From contig PS015010.1 of assembly GCA_048213135.1 (NCBI GenBank), positions 806,001-870,000 of the forward strand: DNA of 64,000 nt. The letters run 5' to 3'. The stretch's first letter is position 1. Each line of letters begins with the position of its first letter. The notes under the pieces were generated by a model that was not told where the DNA came from, ran no database searches, and saw only the letters and a program-made list of their open reading frames with translations. Source of the stretch: Reclinomonas americana ATCC 50394 (lineage: Eukaryota > Jakobida > Jakobea > Jakobida). Below, piece after piece: positions 8,124-18,136 of the stretch. Both the position numbers and the translations under genes were made by a program.

Positions 8124-9389
8124 ATGAAAAAGATCTCTACTTTTCAGAAGGTAGTACTATGCCTTGCTTTCATCCTCGTAACCTCTGGCGCAAAAGCCCA
8201 GAATGTTTCCCAGCTTAATTTCAATACTGTTCCCACGCTCATTTCCGGTGTACTGAACCTGGTAAATGCCAAGTACCGTTTCTACAGCGTTAAGAATAAT
8301 GTTGACGCCCTGGTAACCATAGTATCTTCCAGCAATAACGCTAAAATTGACATTTTCGACGATAATGATGTAACCAAACCGGAAGCTTTTTCTCCTAAGA
8401 TCAGCGTACCGGCCAATAAGAACGGCTACGTGGAATTCAAGATCGAATTTGTTCGTCCCATTACCAATGCCGCAGTACCTATGGACAGCATCTTCGCCAC
8501 GGCTATTGATATTGACGGTAATAACCAGGTGAAGGAATTTGACGTGATTGATATGGGCGCTAATTCCCTGGCTTCCTATGCCGCTACCAACCCGGAGATC
8601 AGCCTGACCAAGAGTGGTACTGCCTGGACGGGTACCAACATCGCTGGTATTGAATACGACGGTATCGACAGCAGCGCTAAAAAGGTAATGTTTACCGTAA
8701 AAAACAAGAACGTTAACTATTTTATATACAGGGCAGGGGTGAACAACAGCAGCTCCAGCTCAGTAAGCCGCCAGAAAAGCATCTACTTTAAAGACTTCGC
8801 TTATCCCAACCAGGTGACCCTGCCGGTTAAGTACAGCTCTTTCGACGCTTCAGTGGCCGACAGGAAAGTGACCCTGAAATGGGTAACCGTAATGGAAAGC
8901 AACAATCACCATTTTGAAGTGGAGCGTTCTTTCAACGCTACCAGCTTTGCCACCATTGGCCTGGTACTGGATGCCGAACAGGTATTGGGTAACGACCGCA
9001 CCTACCGTTTTAAGGATGCTTCTGCTGAACTGCAGGGAAAAAGCGTTGCTTACTACAGGCTCCGCCAGGTAGATGTGGATGGTAAAGTGACTTACAGCAG
9101 CACACTGGCCGTAAGGTTACAGTCTGCAGCTACTGATATCGCCGTACAGGCCTCTCCCAATCCTTTTGTTGAGCAGGTAACGCTTCGCTTCAATGCCGAG
9201 GCTAATGCTACAGCACAGGTAAGGATCGTAAATACGAACGGACAAACTTTGTTATCCAAACAATCTGTTATCGCTAAGGGCTATAACAACCTGATGGTTG
9301 ATGGCCTTGGCAAACTGCCGAAAGGCATGTACATCGCTCAACTGCTGATCGACGGTAAGATCGCCGGCAGCCAGCCAGTGGTGAAATAA
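8124..9389 (+). CDS. T9SS type A sorting domain-containing secreted protein
   Basis: This 421-residue protein has a signal peptide (cleavage near SGAKAQ) and an N-terminal region of about 230 residues that I do not recognise. Next comes an FnIII-like module (about residues 230-330) with VTLKWVTVMESNNHHFEVE and YYRLRQVDVDG, very common before sorting domains. The C-terminal Por/T9SS type A domain starts at SPNPF and includes PKGMYIAQL. It should be exported by Sec and then by T9SS to the cell surface or medium. The frame is open upstream to 7959, but the signal peptide fixes the start at 8124. The next gene carries a similar FnIII-like module. Confidence 0.88.
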   Translation: MKKISTFQKVVLCLAFILVTSGAKAQNVSQLNFNTVPTLISGVLNLVNAKYRFYSVKNNVDALVTIVSSSNNAKIDIFDDNDVTKPEAFSPKISVPANKNGYVEFKIEFVRPITNAAVPMDSIFATAIDIDGNNQVKEFDVIDMGANSLASYAATNPEISLTKSGTAWTGTNIAGIEYDGIDSSAKKVMFTVKNKNVNYFIYRAGVNNSSSSSVSRQKSIYFKDFAYPNQVTLPVKYSSFDASVADRKVTLKWVTVMESNNHHFEVERSFNATSFATIGLVLDAEQVLGNDRTYRFKDASAELQGKSVAYYRLRQVDVDGKVTYSSTLAVRLQSAATDIAVQASPNPFVEQVTLRFNAEANATAQVRIVNTNGQTLLSKQSVIAKGYNNLMVDGLGKLPKGMYIAQLLIDGKIAGSQPVVK

Positions 9390-9396
9390 TTAAAAC

Positions 9397-9424
9397 GGAC
9401 CGCGGGTTTTACCGCCTGCGGTCC
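9397..9424 (+). terminator. Hairpin after the T9SS gene
   Basis: The stem GGACCGC (9397-9403) / GCGGTCC (9418-9424) starts 8 bases after the stop codon. No continuous T-run follows, so it may be a 3' end-stabilising hairpin and not a full terminator. Confidence 0.5.
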
Positions 9425-9532
9425 TTAACCTTTACCCGGTTAAAACCCTGAACCTTTTAATTAAACCCGATATTCACTGTAAAGCCGCTAAACCAATACC
9501 CATTGCAGAAGACCAATTAAAAAATCATTGCA

Positions 9533-9916
9533 ATGCGTACGATCAAAAAAACAGGCTTCTTCTTATTGGTACTTTTCTCCCTGAGTTGTATGGGAGAAGC
9601 ACAGAACAGGAAGAGCGGGCCCGAAGTGAACATCACCCAATTCAACGTGTATGAAAAGCATAACGAAATTGTTATTGAATGGGCTACAGACGCTGCTGTT
9701 GCCACCAATTACTGGGAAGTACAGCGGAGCGCAGACGGAAAGGAGTTCAGCACCATCGCCCTTGTGCTGGGTCCCGATCCCGGCAAACCCGGCGACACCT
9801 ACCGTTATAAGGAACAGGTAGGGAAGGGGCGCCACCCCGGGAACTATTACCGGCTCTGCCATGTGGCAACCGATGGTACCCGTCAGATCAGTGAAATTAA
9901 TCAACCGGCAAAATAA
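9533..9916 (+). CDS. Small secreted protein with a lone FnIII-like module
   Basis: This 127-residue protein has a signal peptide (cleavage near MGEAQ). The rest is one module with IVIEWATDAAVATNYWEVQRSA, FSTIALVLG, DTYRYKEQ and NYYRLCHVATDG. It lines up with the penultimate module of the protein at 8124-9389 (VTLKWVT, HFEVERS, FATIGLVLD, RTYRFKD, YYRLRQVDVDG). In most T9SS cargo this module is followed by the sorting domain, but here the protein ends directly after it. It could be a partial duplication of its neighbour or an independent short cargo-like protein. Function is unknown. Confidence 0.7.
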   Translation: MRTIKKTGFFLLVLFSLSCMGEAQNRKSGPEVNITQFNVYEKHNEIVIEWATDAAVATNYWEVQRSADGKEFSTIALVLGPDPGKPGDTYRYKEQVGKGRHPGNYYRLCHVATDGTRQISEINQPAK

Positions 9917-10031
9917 TAATATGACCCTGAACAGCGTTTATACCTGGAACCCTCAACAGGACAATACGCTTAAGCTTGGTTTTTAAGATGTTTTCTTTGG
10001 GGGTTACAGAATCGGAAGATTCTTAACAAAG

Positions 10032-10060
10032 GCCGCATTTCTATGTGGCTTTTTTGTTTT
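10032..10060 (+). terminator. Intrinsic terminator
   Basis: The stem GCCGCAT (10032-10038) / ATGTGGC (10043-10049), with one G-T pair and a TTCT loop, is followed by TTTTTTG and more T residues. It lies 115 bases after the small secreted protein gene. Confidence 0.7.
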
Positions 10061-10517
10061 ATACAGGTCCCTCACAATGGCTATGTGCGGAACAATATCC
10101 CGGCTTCTCCGGCAATGGGTTTGAATTAATAAAGGCTTCATTTGAAAATAACACCACCGTAATATACCCGGCAGATATTTGCGGGTAAGATTGAGTGTAT
10201 CCGTCCCTCCTGTGAGAACAAATCCCGCAGTCTGACCCGGTCATTTCCCCGGCAGGGGAAGAGATTTGCAAAACCGGGTTAAACGCCTGTTGCCACCACT
10301 TTATTTTGTGGAAATACAACATATTTTAACAGGTGTATAACAGGCCCTCCTGGGCAATATATGTTTAAATTGCTGATTACCACATCCTTAAATGGAAAAC
10401 GAGGCTATTGTGGGTAACTCGACTTTTTTTCCCCACAGGCTGCATTTTGCTTTTCCTGGGCGTCCTTTTCTCGGTTTTCTTTTTTATATTGCATAACTCA
10501 ATCTTATACCAGGCAAC
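10061..10517. other. Gene-free upstream region of the giant surface protein
   Basis: No gene is seen. The stretch contains a nested hairpin: ACCCGGT and ACCGGGT arms around 10230 and 10275 enclose TTCCCC/GGGGAA. No exact TAnnTTTG element lies near the ATG at 10518. Confidence 0.5.
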
Positions 10518-13500
10518 ATGAGAAAATATCTACTGCTCGTAATTATCACAATTACCTCGCTCTCATTATTTTCACAGGACTTCAGTAATAAAGGAAAAGA
10601 CTTCTGGGTAGGTTACGGATACCATGCAGTGATGACCAGTGGCAACCAGCAGGAAATGGTACTGTATTTCGCTACTGACCAGGTCACCAATATTACCATT
10701 ACCATCCCGGGAACGGGTTATACCCAAAACATTACAACGGGAGCGGCCCCCACGGTTACCACTTCGTCGCCCATCCCTAAAAACGGGCTTGGAGATGCCA
10801 GGTTAACAACAGAGGGAGCCAGCAGCAAGGGTATCCATATAGTAAGTGATAAACCGATGGTGGCCTATGCGCATATTTATAACTCCAGCGTATCGGGTGC
10901 TACCATATTATTCCCTACGCCTACCCTGGGTAAAGAATACTATTCCGTTAACTATACCAATATTTCCAATAGTGCCAATGCCAACTGCTGGATGTATGTG
11001 GTAGCCGCCGACCCCGGTACCACTACGCTTGAAATCACACCAAGTGCCAATACGGTTGGAGGCTGGAGTGCCGGTACTACTTATACCGTTACCCTTACCC
11101 AGGGACAGATATATAATGTAATGGCCACTTTCGATAATACGGCACTGAAGGGTGGCGACCTCAGCGGTACACTGGTAAAAAGTATTTCATCCGGTACGGG
11201 AGGTTGTAAAAGGATAGGGGTCTTCTCCGGCAGCGGAAGGATCAGCATTACCTGTAACGGCGCCAGTTCTTCTTCGGATAATTATATGGTACAGTCCTTC
11301 CCCAAATCTGCATGGGGGAAAAAGTACCTGACAGCCCCTACTGCTGGAAACATGTCCAATAATATTTACAGGGTATGTGTACAGGACCCTACCACCGTGG
11401 TAAAGATCAACGGTCTTACTACCCTGTTGCCATTGGTTAATAACTTTTATTATGAACTCCCGGTTACCAACGCACCACAGATGATTGAGGCTGATAAGCC
11501 CATTATTGTAGCGCAGTATGTTACATCGCAGGGAGCCTGCTCCAACGGAAGCCCCGGTGATCCGGAAATGATCTACCTCAGCCCCGTGGAACAGAATATT
11601 GATAAAGTGATCTGGAACGCCACGCCGAACTTTGCTATTACACAGCAATTCTTCAATGTGGTTATACCCAATAAAGGAACGGGTATCAGTTCGTTCAAAC
11701 TGATCGACCAGTTCAATAACGTACTCCCCACCAACCCGTTTGTGGTACACCCGCAGGATGCCAATTATTCTTACCTGCGCCAGCCCCTGCCGGGCAGCGG
11801 TGTTTACCGTATCCAGTCCGACTCTGGTTTTAACGCCATCGCTTATGGTTTCGGCAGCGCGGAATCTTACGGATATAATGCCGGTACCAATATCAAGGAT
11901 CTTTATCAGCAAACCGGTGTATCAACCCAGTATGGTATTGAGCCGGGCAATGTTACCTGTAGCGGTACACAGTTCAGGTTCAAAATGTCGCTGCCTTATG
12001 CCGCCGATTCCATCGACTGGTACCTGGGTGTGCTGCCGGCCTCTACAACGCCATCCGTACCGGCACCCGGTGGTTACGTAAGAACTTTCCCGCCGCCGGA
12101 TTCGATCAAAGTGATCAATGGAAAAAGTATTTACTGGTATTCTATACCGGTTGATTATAATGTAAGTGTTCCGGGAACCTATACTATTCCGATTGTGGCC
12201 TACAACTCTTCCAACCCCAATGGTTGCGGTGTGGAACAGGAATTGGAATTTGTACTGGAAGTAGCGGCGCCACCAACAGCAGCTTTTAATATCACCACGA
12301 TAGGGGGCTGTTATGCGGAACCTTTCAAGTTTGTAGATAATACTACAGGCAGTACGCATCCGACGTATACCTGGTGGTGGGATTTTGGAGATCCTGCCAG
12401 CGGTGGACAGAATAATTCAACAGCCGTAAGTCCCAGCCATACCTTTACAGCTCCCGGCACCTACACGATCAGGTTCTCTTCAATCACCACGCCGGGTTGT
12501 ATTGCTGATACAATCGATTATGTGATCACCGTTCCGGAACTGCCGGAAGCCACTATCGCTGGTAATGCTACGGTATGTATCAATTCTGCGCCGGTGCCCA
12601 TTACCTTTACCGGTTCAAAAGGAACACCGGAGTATGATTTTACTTATACTGTTGATGACGGAACCGGCCCAGGTCCAGCGCAGGTGGTAAGCAGTACAGC
12701 AAATACGAGGATTGTTTACCATAACCCAACAGTTGCTGGTACATTTACTTATACACTTACCAGTGTAAAAAATAAAGGATCCGCCGTTTGCCTTACCAAT
12801 TATCCAGTTGCGGTAGGTACACAGGTGACTATTGTAGTACAACCTGATGCCACCACCACCTTAACTTCAGCACCCGCTACTGCCAACCAAACGGTTTGTA
12901 TCAATACCGCGATCACCAACATCACCTATGCGATAGGAGGCAGTGGAACCGGTGCAACTGTTACCGGTTTACCAACAGGTGTTACCGGAGTCTATGCGGG
13001 TGGAGTGGTAACCATCAGTGGTACACCAACCACAACAACTCCTGGTCCTTATATTTATACAGTTACTCCTATAGGTCCTTGTCAGAAACCTGCCCTTACC
13101 GGCCAGATACTGGTTCAGCAGGATGCGACAATTACTTTAACATCGGCTGCCCCTACAACCAGCCAGACGATCTGTATCAATACGCCACTCACGACCATCA
13201 GCTATTCCGTAGCAGGTGGCGGAACCGGAGGCAGCGTGAGCGGTTTACCGGCAGGTGTAAACGGTACTTATGCAGGAGGAGTGATCACCATCACCGGTAC
13301 ACCTACTGTTGCGGGTCACTTTATTTACACCGTTAATGGTACAGGTCCTTGTTTACCTGCTTCACTTGGTGGTACCATCGATGTTACAGCTGACGCGACC
13401 ACCACCTTAACTTCAGCGCCCGCTACTGCCAACCAAACGGTTTGTATCAATACCCCGATTACCAACATTACTTATGCCATCGGTGGTAGTGGAACCGGAG

Positions 13501-16500
13501 CAACCGTTACAGGTCTGCCTGCAGGTGTTAACGGTGTCTACGCAGGAGGTGTGGTAACCATCAGCGGTACACCAACTACAACAACGCCTGGTCCATATAT
13601 TTATACGGTTACCCCTATAGGTCCTTGTCAGAAGCCTGCACTTACCGGCCAGATACTGGTTCAGCAGGACGCGACAGTTACTTTAACATCGGCAGCTCCT
13701 ACAGCCAGCCAGACGATCTGTATCAACACACCACTGACCACCATCAGCTATTCCGTAGCAGGTGGCGGAACCGGAGGCAGCGTGAGCGGTTTACCGGCAG
13801 GTGTAAACGGTACTTATGCAGGAGGAGTGATCACCATCACCGGTACACCTACTGTTGCGGGTCACTTTATTTATACGGTTAATGCAACAGGTCCTTGTTT
13901 GCCTGCCTCAATTGGCGGTACAATAGATGTTACAGCTGATGCAACGAACACGTTAACTTCAGCGCCTGCTACTGCCAACCAGACACTTTGTATCAATACC
14001 GCGATTACCAACATTACTTATGCCATCGGCGGTAGTGGAACCGGAGCAACCGTTACAGGTCTGCCTGCAGGTGTTAACGGTGTTTATGCGGGTGGCGTAG
14101 TAACCATCAGTGGTACGCCAACAGTGCCGGGTACATTTAACTATACAGTTACCCCGGTTGGTCCTTGTTTCAAACCGGCATTAACCGGGCAGATATTGGT
14201 AAACCAGGATGGTATCATCACACAAACCTCCGCACCGGCAACAGCCAACCAGGAGATTTGTAAGAATACCGCGTTTGTTCCGATCACCTTTACCATTACA
14301 GGTGGCGGTACGGGCGCCAGTGTAAGCCCGGCTCTGCCTGCTGGCGTAACAGGTACTTATGCAGGAGGGGTGTTTACCATTAGCGGTACACCGACTGTTG
14401 CTGTGACGACACCGACCATCTATACCATCACTACTACCGGCGGTTTCTGCGTGCAGAATTCAAGGACAGTGACCCTGACAGTAAACGAGCTGCCAACACC
14501 AGACTTTACTTTCAGCTCACCGCTCTGCCAGACCAGGACCGTTACCTTTACAGATGCGTCGATAGCTAACTCCGGCGTTCTGGACCAGTTCAACTGGACC
14601 TTTGGTGACGCTACTTCCGGAACCGGTACGCCTGTGAGCCATGCCTATGCTACATCAGGTGTTAAGAACGTTACCCTGCAGGTACATACAACCAAAGGCT
14701 GTTTCAATACGATCAGTCATGCGGTTACTATAAACGAAAATCCCAAAGCCGACTTCACCGTTCCTGAAGCCTGTATTTCCGATAACGTGAACTTCCCGGA
14801 TATCAGCACAGCCCCGGCAGGTAACCCCCTTACCCAATGGGAATGGAACTTTGATGATCCCGGCTCCGGTGGTTCCAATACGCAGGTGTACAATACACCC
14901 GGACCAGGTACCCATATCTTCAGCACAACAGGTATACACAATGTGCGGCTGATTGTAACCTCATCTACAGGATGTAAGGATACCATCTTCCATAATATAG
15001 ATATCAACGGTGTACCTACATCCAGCTATACACTTTCCAACACCACCAACCAGTGTTCCAGCGATACGGTGTACCTGACGAATACATCTACCGTTTCTTA
15101 CGGTACCATTCTCAGGCAGGAGATCTACTGGGATAATATCGGTGCACCGGGTACTTTCATTGCAGAGCCTAGTCCGGCTGTGGGTAATATCTACAAACAC
15201 AAATACCCCACGTTGCAGACGACGCAAACCTACGAGATCAAAGTACGCAGCTACTCCGGTACCACCTGCTTTGATGACGAGATCAGGACCCTCACTGTAT
15301 ACGCCACACCTAAGGTACAGTTCAACAATATGCCGGATGTTTGCTACGATGCGGCTCCGTTCCAGATCACGCAGGCATCTGAAATCGGCGGTGTGCCCGG
15401 TACAGCCAGCTATACCGGCCCGGGTGTAAGTCCAACCGGTATTTTCACACCTTCAGTTGCAGGTATCGGTATCCATACCATTAAATACACCTTTACGGCT
15501 ACCGCAGGTGGTTGTATCGATACGCTCAGCAAAACCATCAGGGTAAGGGATACGGCTACGGCTAACTTTGCACCGGCCGCTATCCGTTGCGAAAAATCAG
15601 CGATACAGTTCACTGATAACTCAGGCATACCGGCAGGAGAGGGCACCATCACAGGATGGAGCTGGAATTTCGGCGATCCTGCCAGCGGTGCCAACAACAC
15701 GTCAAATGCACAGAACCCAATACATACCTATGCTGCTTACGGTTCTTATACGGTTACACTCACTGTTCAGACCAGCAATGGCTGCTTCAGCACACAACGT
15801 GTAAACCAGGTGAACGTGGATCCGCTGCCGGCCCCGGGCTTTGCCTTCGATAAACCCAGCTATTGTATCCCGAACGCGATCGTTACTTTCAGCAACAGTT
15901 CTACTATACCGAGCAGTTCCGCATTGAGCTACACCTGGGATTTCGGCGACCTGACCACAGGTTCCGGCCCAACGCCATCGCATCAGTACACCGCGATAGG
16001 ACCATTCAATGTAACACTGACTGCTACCAGCGCGGAAAACTGTTCGAATACGATCACCATACCACTTACCACCATTCACCCGCAACCTAAAGCTGACTTT
16101 GCTACCAGCAAACCAGCCGTTTGTATCGGCGACGCGGTTACCTTCACTGACCTGTCAGATGGCAAAGATGGAGTGATCAACCAGTGGAACTGGAATTTCG
16201 GCGACGCTCAAACAGCCATTACCAACCCGGTAACCCACCTGTATGCCACTGCTCAGGATTACAATGTAAGCCTGTACACCGTGAACAGCCAGGGTTGTAA
16301 CAGTGATACCATTACCAGAGTATTCACCGTGGATCCGTTCCCGGTTGTGAATGCTGGTCCCGACAGGTTCATGCTCGAAGGCGGCCAGATCACACTGGAA
16401 CCGCAGGTAACCGGCGCACACCTGGAATTCCTGTGGACACCGAACGTGAGCATGTCGAACAACAGGGTGATGAACCCCGTGATCAGGAACCTGACCGGCG

Positions 16501-16841
16501 ATATCACTTACAGGCTCACGGTAACGGCTAAAGGCGGTTGCGTAGCCAGCGACGAGGTATTCGTGAAACTGCTGCGTGCACCCAAAATACCAAACACCTT
16601 TACGCCGAATAATGACGGTATCAATGATACCTGGAGGATCGATTACCTGAATACCTATCCCAACAACAGGGTACAGATATTCACCCGTACCGGTCAGAAA
16701 GTGTTTGAATCAAGAGGGTATACCAAGCCATGGGATGGTACGCTTAACGGCAAGCCATTGCCTATCGATACCTATTACTATATCATTGAACCCAATAACG
16801 GCCGCGACCCGATCACCGGTTACGTGACCATATTGAAATAA
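10518..16841 (+). CDS. Giant T9SS type B surface protein: IgGFc-binding-like, PKD and repeat domains
   Basis: This 2107-residue protein starts with a signal peptide (cleavage near SLFSQ). Residues about 20-480 (FSNKGKDFWVGYG...) resemble the IgGFc-binding protein N-terminal domain found in many Bacteroidota adhesins. PKD modules with WWDFGD, WTFGD, WNFDD, WNFGD and WDFGD follow, one near residue 590 and the others from about 1327 to 1960. Between them lie six tandem 90-92 residue repeats (777 to about 1323). The last 85 residues, from PNTFTPNNDGINDTW, are the gliding-motility/CHU_C (type B) sorting domain, which directs T9SS export and surface attachment. A PorP/SprF gene follows, as is usual for type B cargo. 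Binding partner is unknown. Adhesion or matrix interaction is inferred from the domains. Confidence 0.9.
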   Translation: MRKYLLLVIITITSLSLFSQDFSNKGKDFWVGYGYHAVMTSGNQQEMVLYFATDQVTNITITIPGTGYTQNITTGAAPTVTTSSPIPKNGLGDARLTTEGASSKGIHIVSDKPMVAYAHIYNSSVSGATILFPTPTLGKEYYSVNYTNISNSANANCWMYVVAADPGTTTLEITPSANTVGGWSAGTTYTVTLTQGQIYNVMATFDNTALKGGDLSGTLVKSISSGTGGCKRIGVFSGSGRISITCNGASSSSDNYMVQSFPKSAWGKKYLTAPTAGNMSNNIYRVCVQDPTTVVKINGLTTLLPLVNNFYYELPVTNAPQMIEADKPIIVAQYVTSQGACSNGSPGDPEMIYLSPVEQNIDKVIWNATPNFAITQQFFNVVIPNKGTGISSFKLIDQFNNVLPTNPFVVHPQDANYSYLRQPLPGSGVYRIQSDSGFNAIAYGFGSAESYGYNAGTNIKDLYQQTGVSTQYGIEPGNVTCSGTQFRFKMSLPYAADSIDWYLGVLPASTTPSVPAPGGYVRTFPPPDSIKVINGKSIYWYSIPVDYNVSVPGTYTIPIVAYNSSNPNGCGVEQELEFVLEVAAPPTAAFNITTIGGCYAEPFKFVDNTTGSTHPTYTWWWDFGDPASGGQNNSTAVSPSHTFTAPGTYTIRFSSITTPGCIADTIDYVITVPELPEATIAGNATVCINSAPVPITFTGSKGTPEYDFTYTVDDGTGPGPAQVVSSTANTRIVYHNPTVAGTFTYTLTSVKNKGSAVCLTNYPVAVGTQVTIVVQPDATTTLTSAPATANQTVCINTAITNITYAIGGSGTGATVTGLPTGVTGVYAGGVVTISGTPTTTTPGPYIYTVTPIGPCQKPALTGQILVQQDATITLTSAAPTTSQTICINTPLTTISYSVAGGGTGGSVSGLPAGVNGTYAGGVITITGTPTVAGHFIYTVNGTGPCLPASLGGTIDVTADATTTLTSAPATANQTVCINTPITNITYAIGGSGTGATVTGLPAGVNGVYAGGVVTISGTPTTTTPGPYIYTVTPIGPCQKPALTGQILVQQDATVTLTSAAPTASQTICINTPLTTISYSVAGGGTGGSVSGLPAGVNGTYAGGVITITGTPTVAGHFIYTVNATGPCLPASIGGTIDVTADATNTLTSAPATANQTLCINTAITNITYAIGGSGTGATVTGLPAGVNGVYAGGVVTISGTPTVPGTFNYTVTPVGPCFKPALTGQILVNQDGIITQTSAPATANQEICKNTAFVPITFTITGGGTGASVSPALPAGVTGTYAGGVFTISGTPTVAVTTPTIYTITTTGGFCVQNSRTVTLTVNELPTPDFTFSSPLCQTRTVTFTDASIANSGVLDQFNWTFGDATSGTGTPVSHAYATSGVKNVTLQVHTTKGCFNTISHAVTINENPKADFTVPEACISDNVNFPDISTAPAGNPLTQWEWNFDDPGSGGSNTQVYNTPGPGTHIFSTTGIHNVRLIVTSSTGCKDTIFHNIDINGVPTSSYTLSNTTNQCSSDTVYLTNTSTVSYGTILRQEIYWDNIGAPGTFIAEPSPAVGNIYKHKYPTLQTTQTYEIKVRSYSGTTCFDDEIRTLTVYATPKVQFNNMPDVCYDAAPFQITQASEIGGVPGTASYTGPGVSPTGIFTPSVAGIGIHTIKYTFTATAGGCIDTLSKTIRVRDTATANFAPAAIRCEKSAIQFTDNSGIPAGEGTITGWSWNFGDPASGANNTSNAQNPIHTYAAYGSYTVTLTVQTSNGCFSTQRVNQVNVDPLPAPGFAFDKPSYCIPNAIVTFSNSSTIPSSSALSYTWDFGDLTTGSGPTPSHQYTAIGPFNVTLTATSAENCSNTITIPLTTIHPQPKADFATSKPAVCIGDAVTFTDLSDGKDGVINQWNWNFGDAQTAITNPVTHLYATAQDYNVSLYTVNSQGCNSDTITRVFTVDPFPVVNAGPDRFMLEGGQITLEPQVTGAHLEFLWTPNVSMSNNRVMNPVIRNLTGDITYRLTVTAKGGCVASDEVFVKLLRAPKIPNTFTPNNDGINDTWRIDYLNTYPNNRVQIFTRTGQKVFESRGYTKPWDGTLNGKPLPIDTYYYIIEPNNGRDPITGYVTILK
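12846..14486 (+). repeat. Six in-frame tandem repeats; a 546-bp pair is duplicated
   Basis: Units begin at 12846, 13122, 13392, 13668, 13938 and 14208, each with an Asp codon followed by the ...TLTSA..T..Q..C.NT pattern. Two unit types alternate (276 and 270 bp). The pair at 12846-13391 is repeated at 13392-13937 with an offset of exactly 546 bp. One stretch of about 130 bp (near 13198-13327 and 13744-13873) is identical, so the duplication is recent or kept uniform by gene conversion. Confidence 0.9.
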
Positions 16842-16897
16842 TAAAATAATGACCAGCCACAGCGGTGAATGCCGCTATGGTTTTACAGCATTACCTT

Positions 16898-16930
16898 GCT
16901 GCCGGGACCCTGACAACCGGCAGCATTTTT
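16898..16930 (+). terminator. Intrinsic terminator after the giant surface protein gene
   Basis: The stem GCTGCCGG (16898-16905) / CCGGCAGC (16917-16924) is followed by ATTTTT. It separates the adhesin gene from the PorP/SprF gene, which may still be reached by read-through. Confidence 0.75.
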
Positions 16931-16971
16931 AACTGAAAATGAAGTCCCTGAACGTGATAAAAGCTGAAAGC

Positions 16972-18003
16972 ATGAAGAAAATCTCTTTACTGGTGTTGGG
17001 AACCTGCTGTTCCCTCCTGGCATTCTCACAAGCCAAGCCTTTTTACACCCAGTATATTCTTAACAACTATATCCTTAACCCGGGTATTACAGGTATCGAG
17101 AATTATACGGATATCAAGCTCAGTTACCGCAACCAGTGGGCGGGTATCAACGGAGCTCCGGTAACTTCTTATCTTACCCTGCATACACCCATTGGTAAAA
17201 AAGACCTGCGTACCAACGCTACCTCTTTCCAGGTGCCGGGGGAGAACCCTGCGGGCAAAATGGCCTGGGACGAATACGCGGTATCACCTGCTCACCATGG
17301 CCTGGGTCTGACCGCCATTAATGATAAGGCCGGCTATATCAACCGCTGGTCAGTGGCCGCCACCTATGCTTACCACAAACCCCTGGGCGTACGTACGAGC
17401 CTGGCAGCAGGCCTCAGCGCAGGTGTAAGCAGTGTAAGCCTTGATCGCAGCAAGATCGATTTTGGTAACCTCGATCCCAATGATCCTGCCATCGGCTACA
17501 ATAATGGCGAACTGAAAAAAGTAAAACCTGAACTGGGTGTAGGGCTCTGGTTGTATTCCGCCCGTTATTTCCTGGGTGTGTCCGCACTCAATATCATACC
17601 CGGCAAAGCCAAATTTGTTAAAAATGACCAGTTCGGGACTTATTTCACCCCGAACTATTTCATAACCGGCGGTTACCGTTTTGCCATTACGGATGACATC
17701 TCGGCCCTGCCTTCTGTGATGGTGCAATACTGGAAACCTGAGTTAACGGCCATTCACGGGAATATTAAGCTGCAGTACCGCGACTTCCTCTGGATTGGCG
17801 CCAGTTATCGCCACGCCGACCTTGTAGGCGGTTACAGCGGTATGATTGGTATGCACATCGGCAATACCTTCAACATCAGCTATGCTTATGAAAATGCCAC
17901 TACATCACGCCTGCAGACCTACACCAAAGGAACGCATGAAGTGGTACTTGGGTTTATACTCGGCAACAAGTATGGCGATTCTTGTCCGAGGAATATCTGG
18001 TAA
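16972..18003 (+). CDS. PorP/SprF family type IX secretion outer-membrane protein
   Basis: This 343-residue protein has a signal peptide ending CSLLAFSQ and the family opening AKPFYTQYILNNYILNPGITG, followed by SYRNQWAGINGAPVT. PorP/SprF proteins are beta-barrels of the outer membrane. SprF is needed for secretion of the type B cargo SprB in Flavobacterium. The position directly after a large CHU_C-tailed protein fits a dedicated partner for that cargo, which is an inference from context. An ATG 33 bases upstream (16939) is in frame, but the one at 16972 opens the signal peptide. Confidence 0.9.
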   Translation: MKKISLLVLGTCCSLLAFSQAKPFYTQYILNNYILNPGITGIENYTDIKLSYRNQWAGINGAPVTSYLTLHTPIGKKDLRTNATSFQVPGENPAGKMAWDEYAVSPAHHGLGLTAINDKAGYINRWSVAATYAYHKPLGVRTSLAAGLSAGVSSVSLDRSKIDFGNLDPNDPAIGYNNGELKKVKPELGVGLWLYSARYFLGVSALNIIPGKAKFVKNDQFGTYFTPNYFITGGYRFAITDDISALPSVMVQYWKPELTAIHGNIKLQYRDFLWIGASYRHADLVGGYSGMIGMHIGNTFNISYAYENATTSRLQTYTKGTHEVVLGFILGNKYGDSCPRNIW

Positions 18004-18136
18004 TAATGTGTGGATGTGCGAATACGGGAATATGAAAATGTGATGATTTGAAAATTTGAAGATGTGAGGATGTATGAATGCGGAGATATGCAAATGTGCG
18101 GATGACGGATATTTTAAGTCAAAAAGTAATTAAGAT
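18004..18136. repeat. Intergenic phrase repeat, family C (ATGTGCGAAT-like)
   Basis: Positions about 18006-18107 are a run of degenerate phrases of 8-12 bases built around GTGCGAAT, AATATG, AAATGTG and GATGTG. The same language occurs at 43614-43658, 43700-43760, 44673-44690, 51959-52002 and 57058-57140, sometimes as the reverse complement. It does not code. The whole 18004-18324 interval holds no credible gene. It ends with a family B copy at 18301-18317. Confidence 0.65.
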
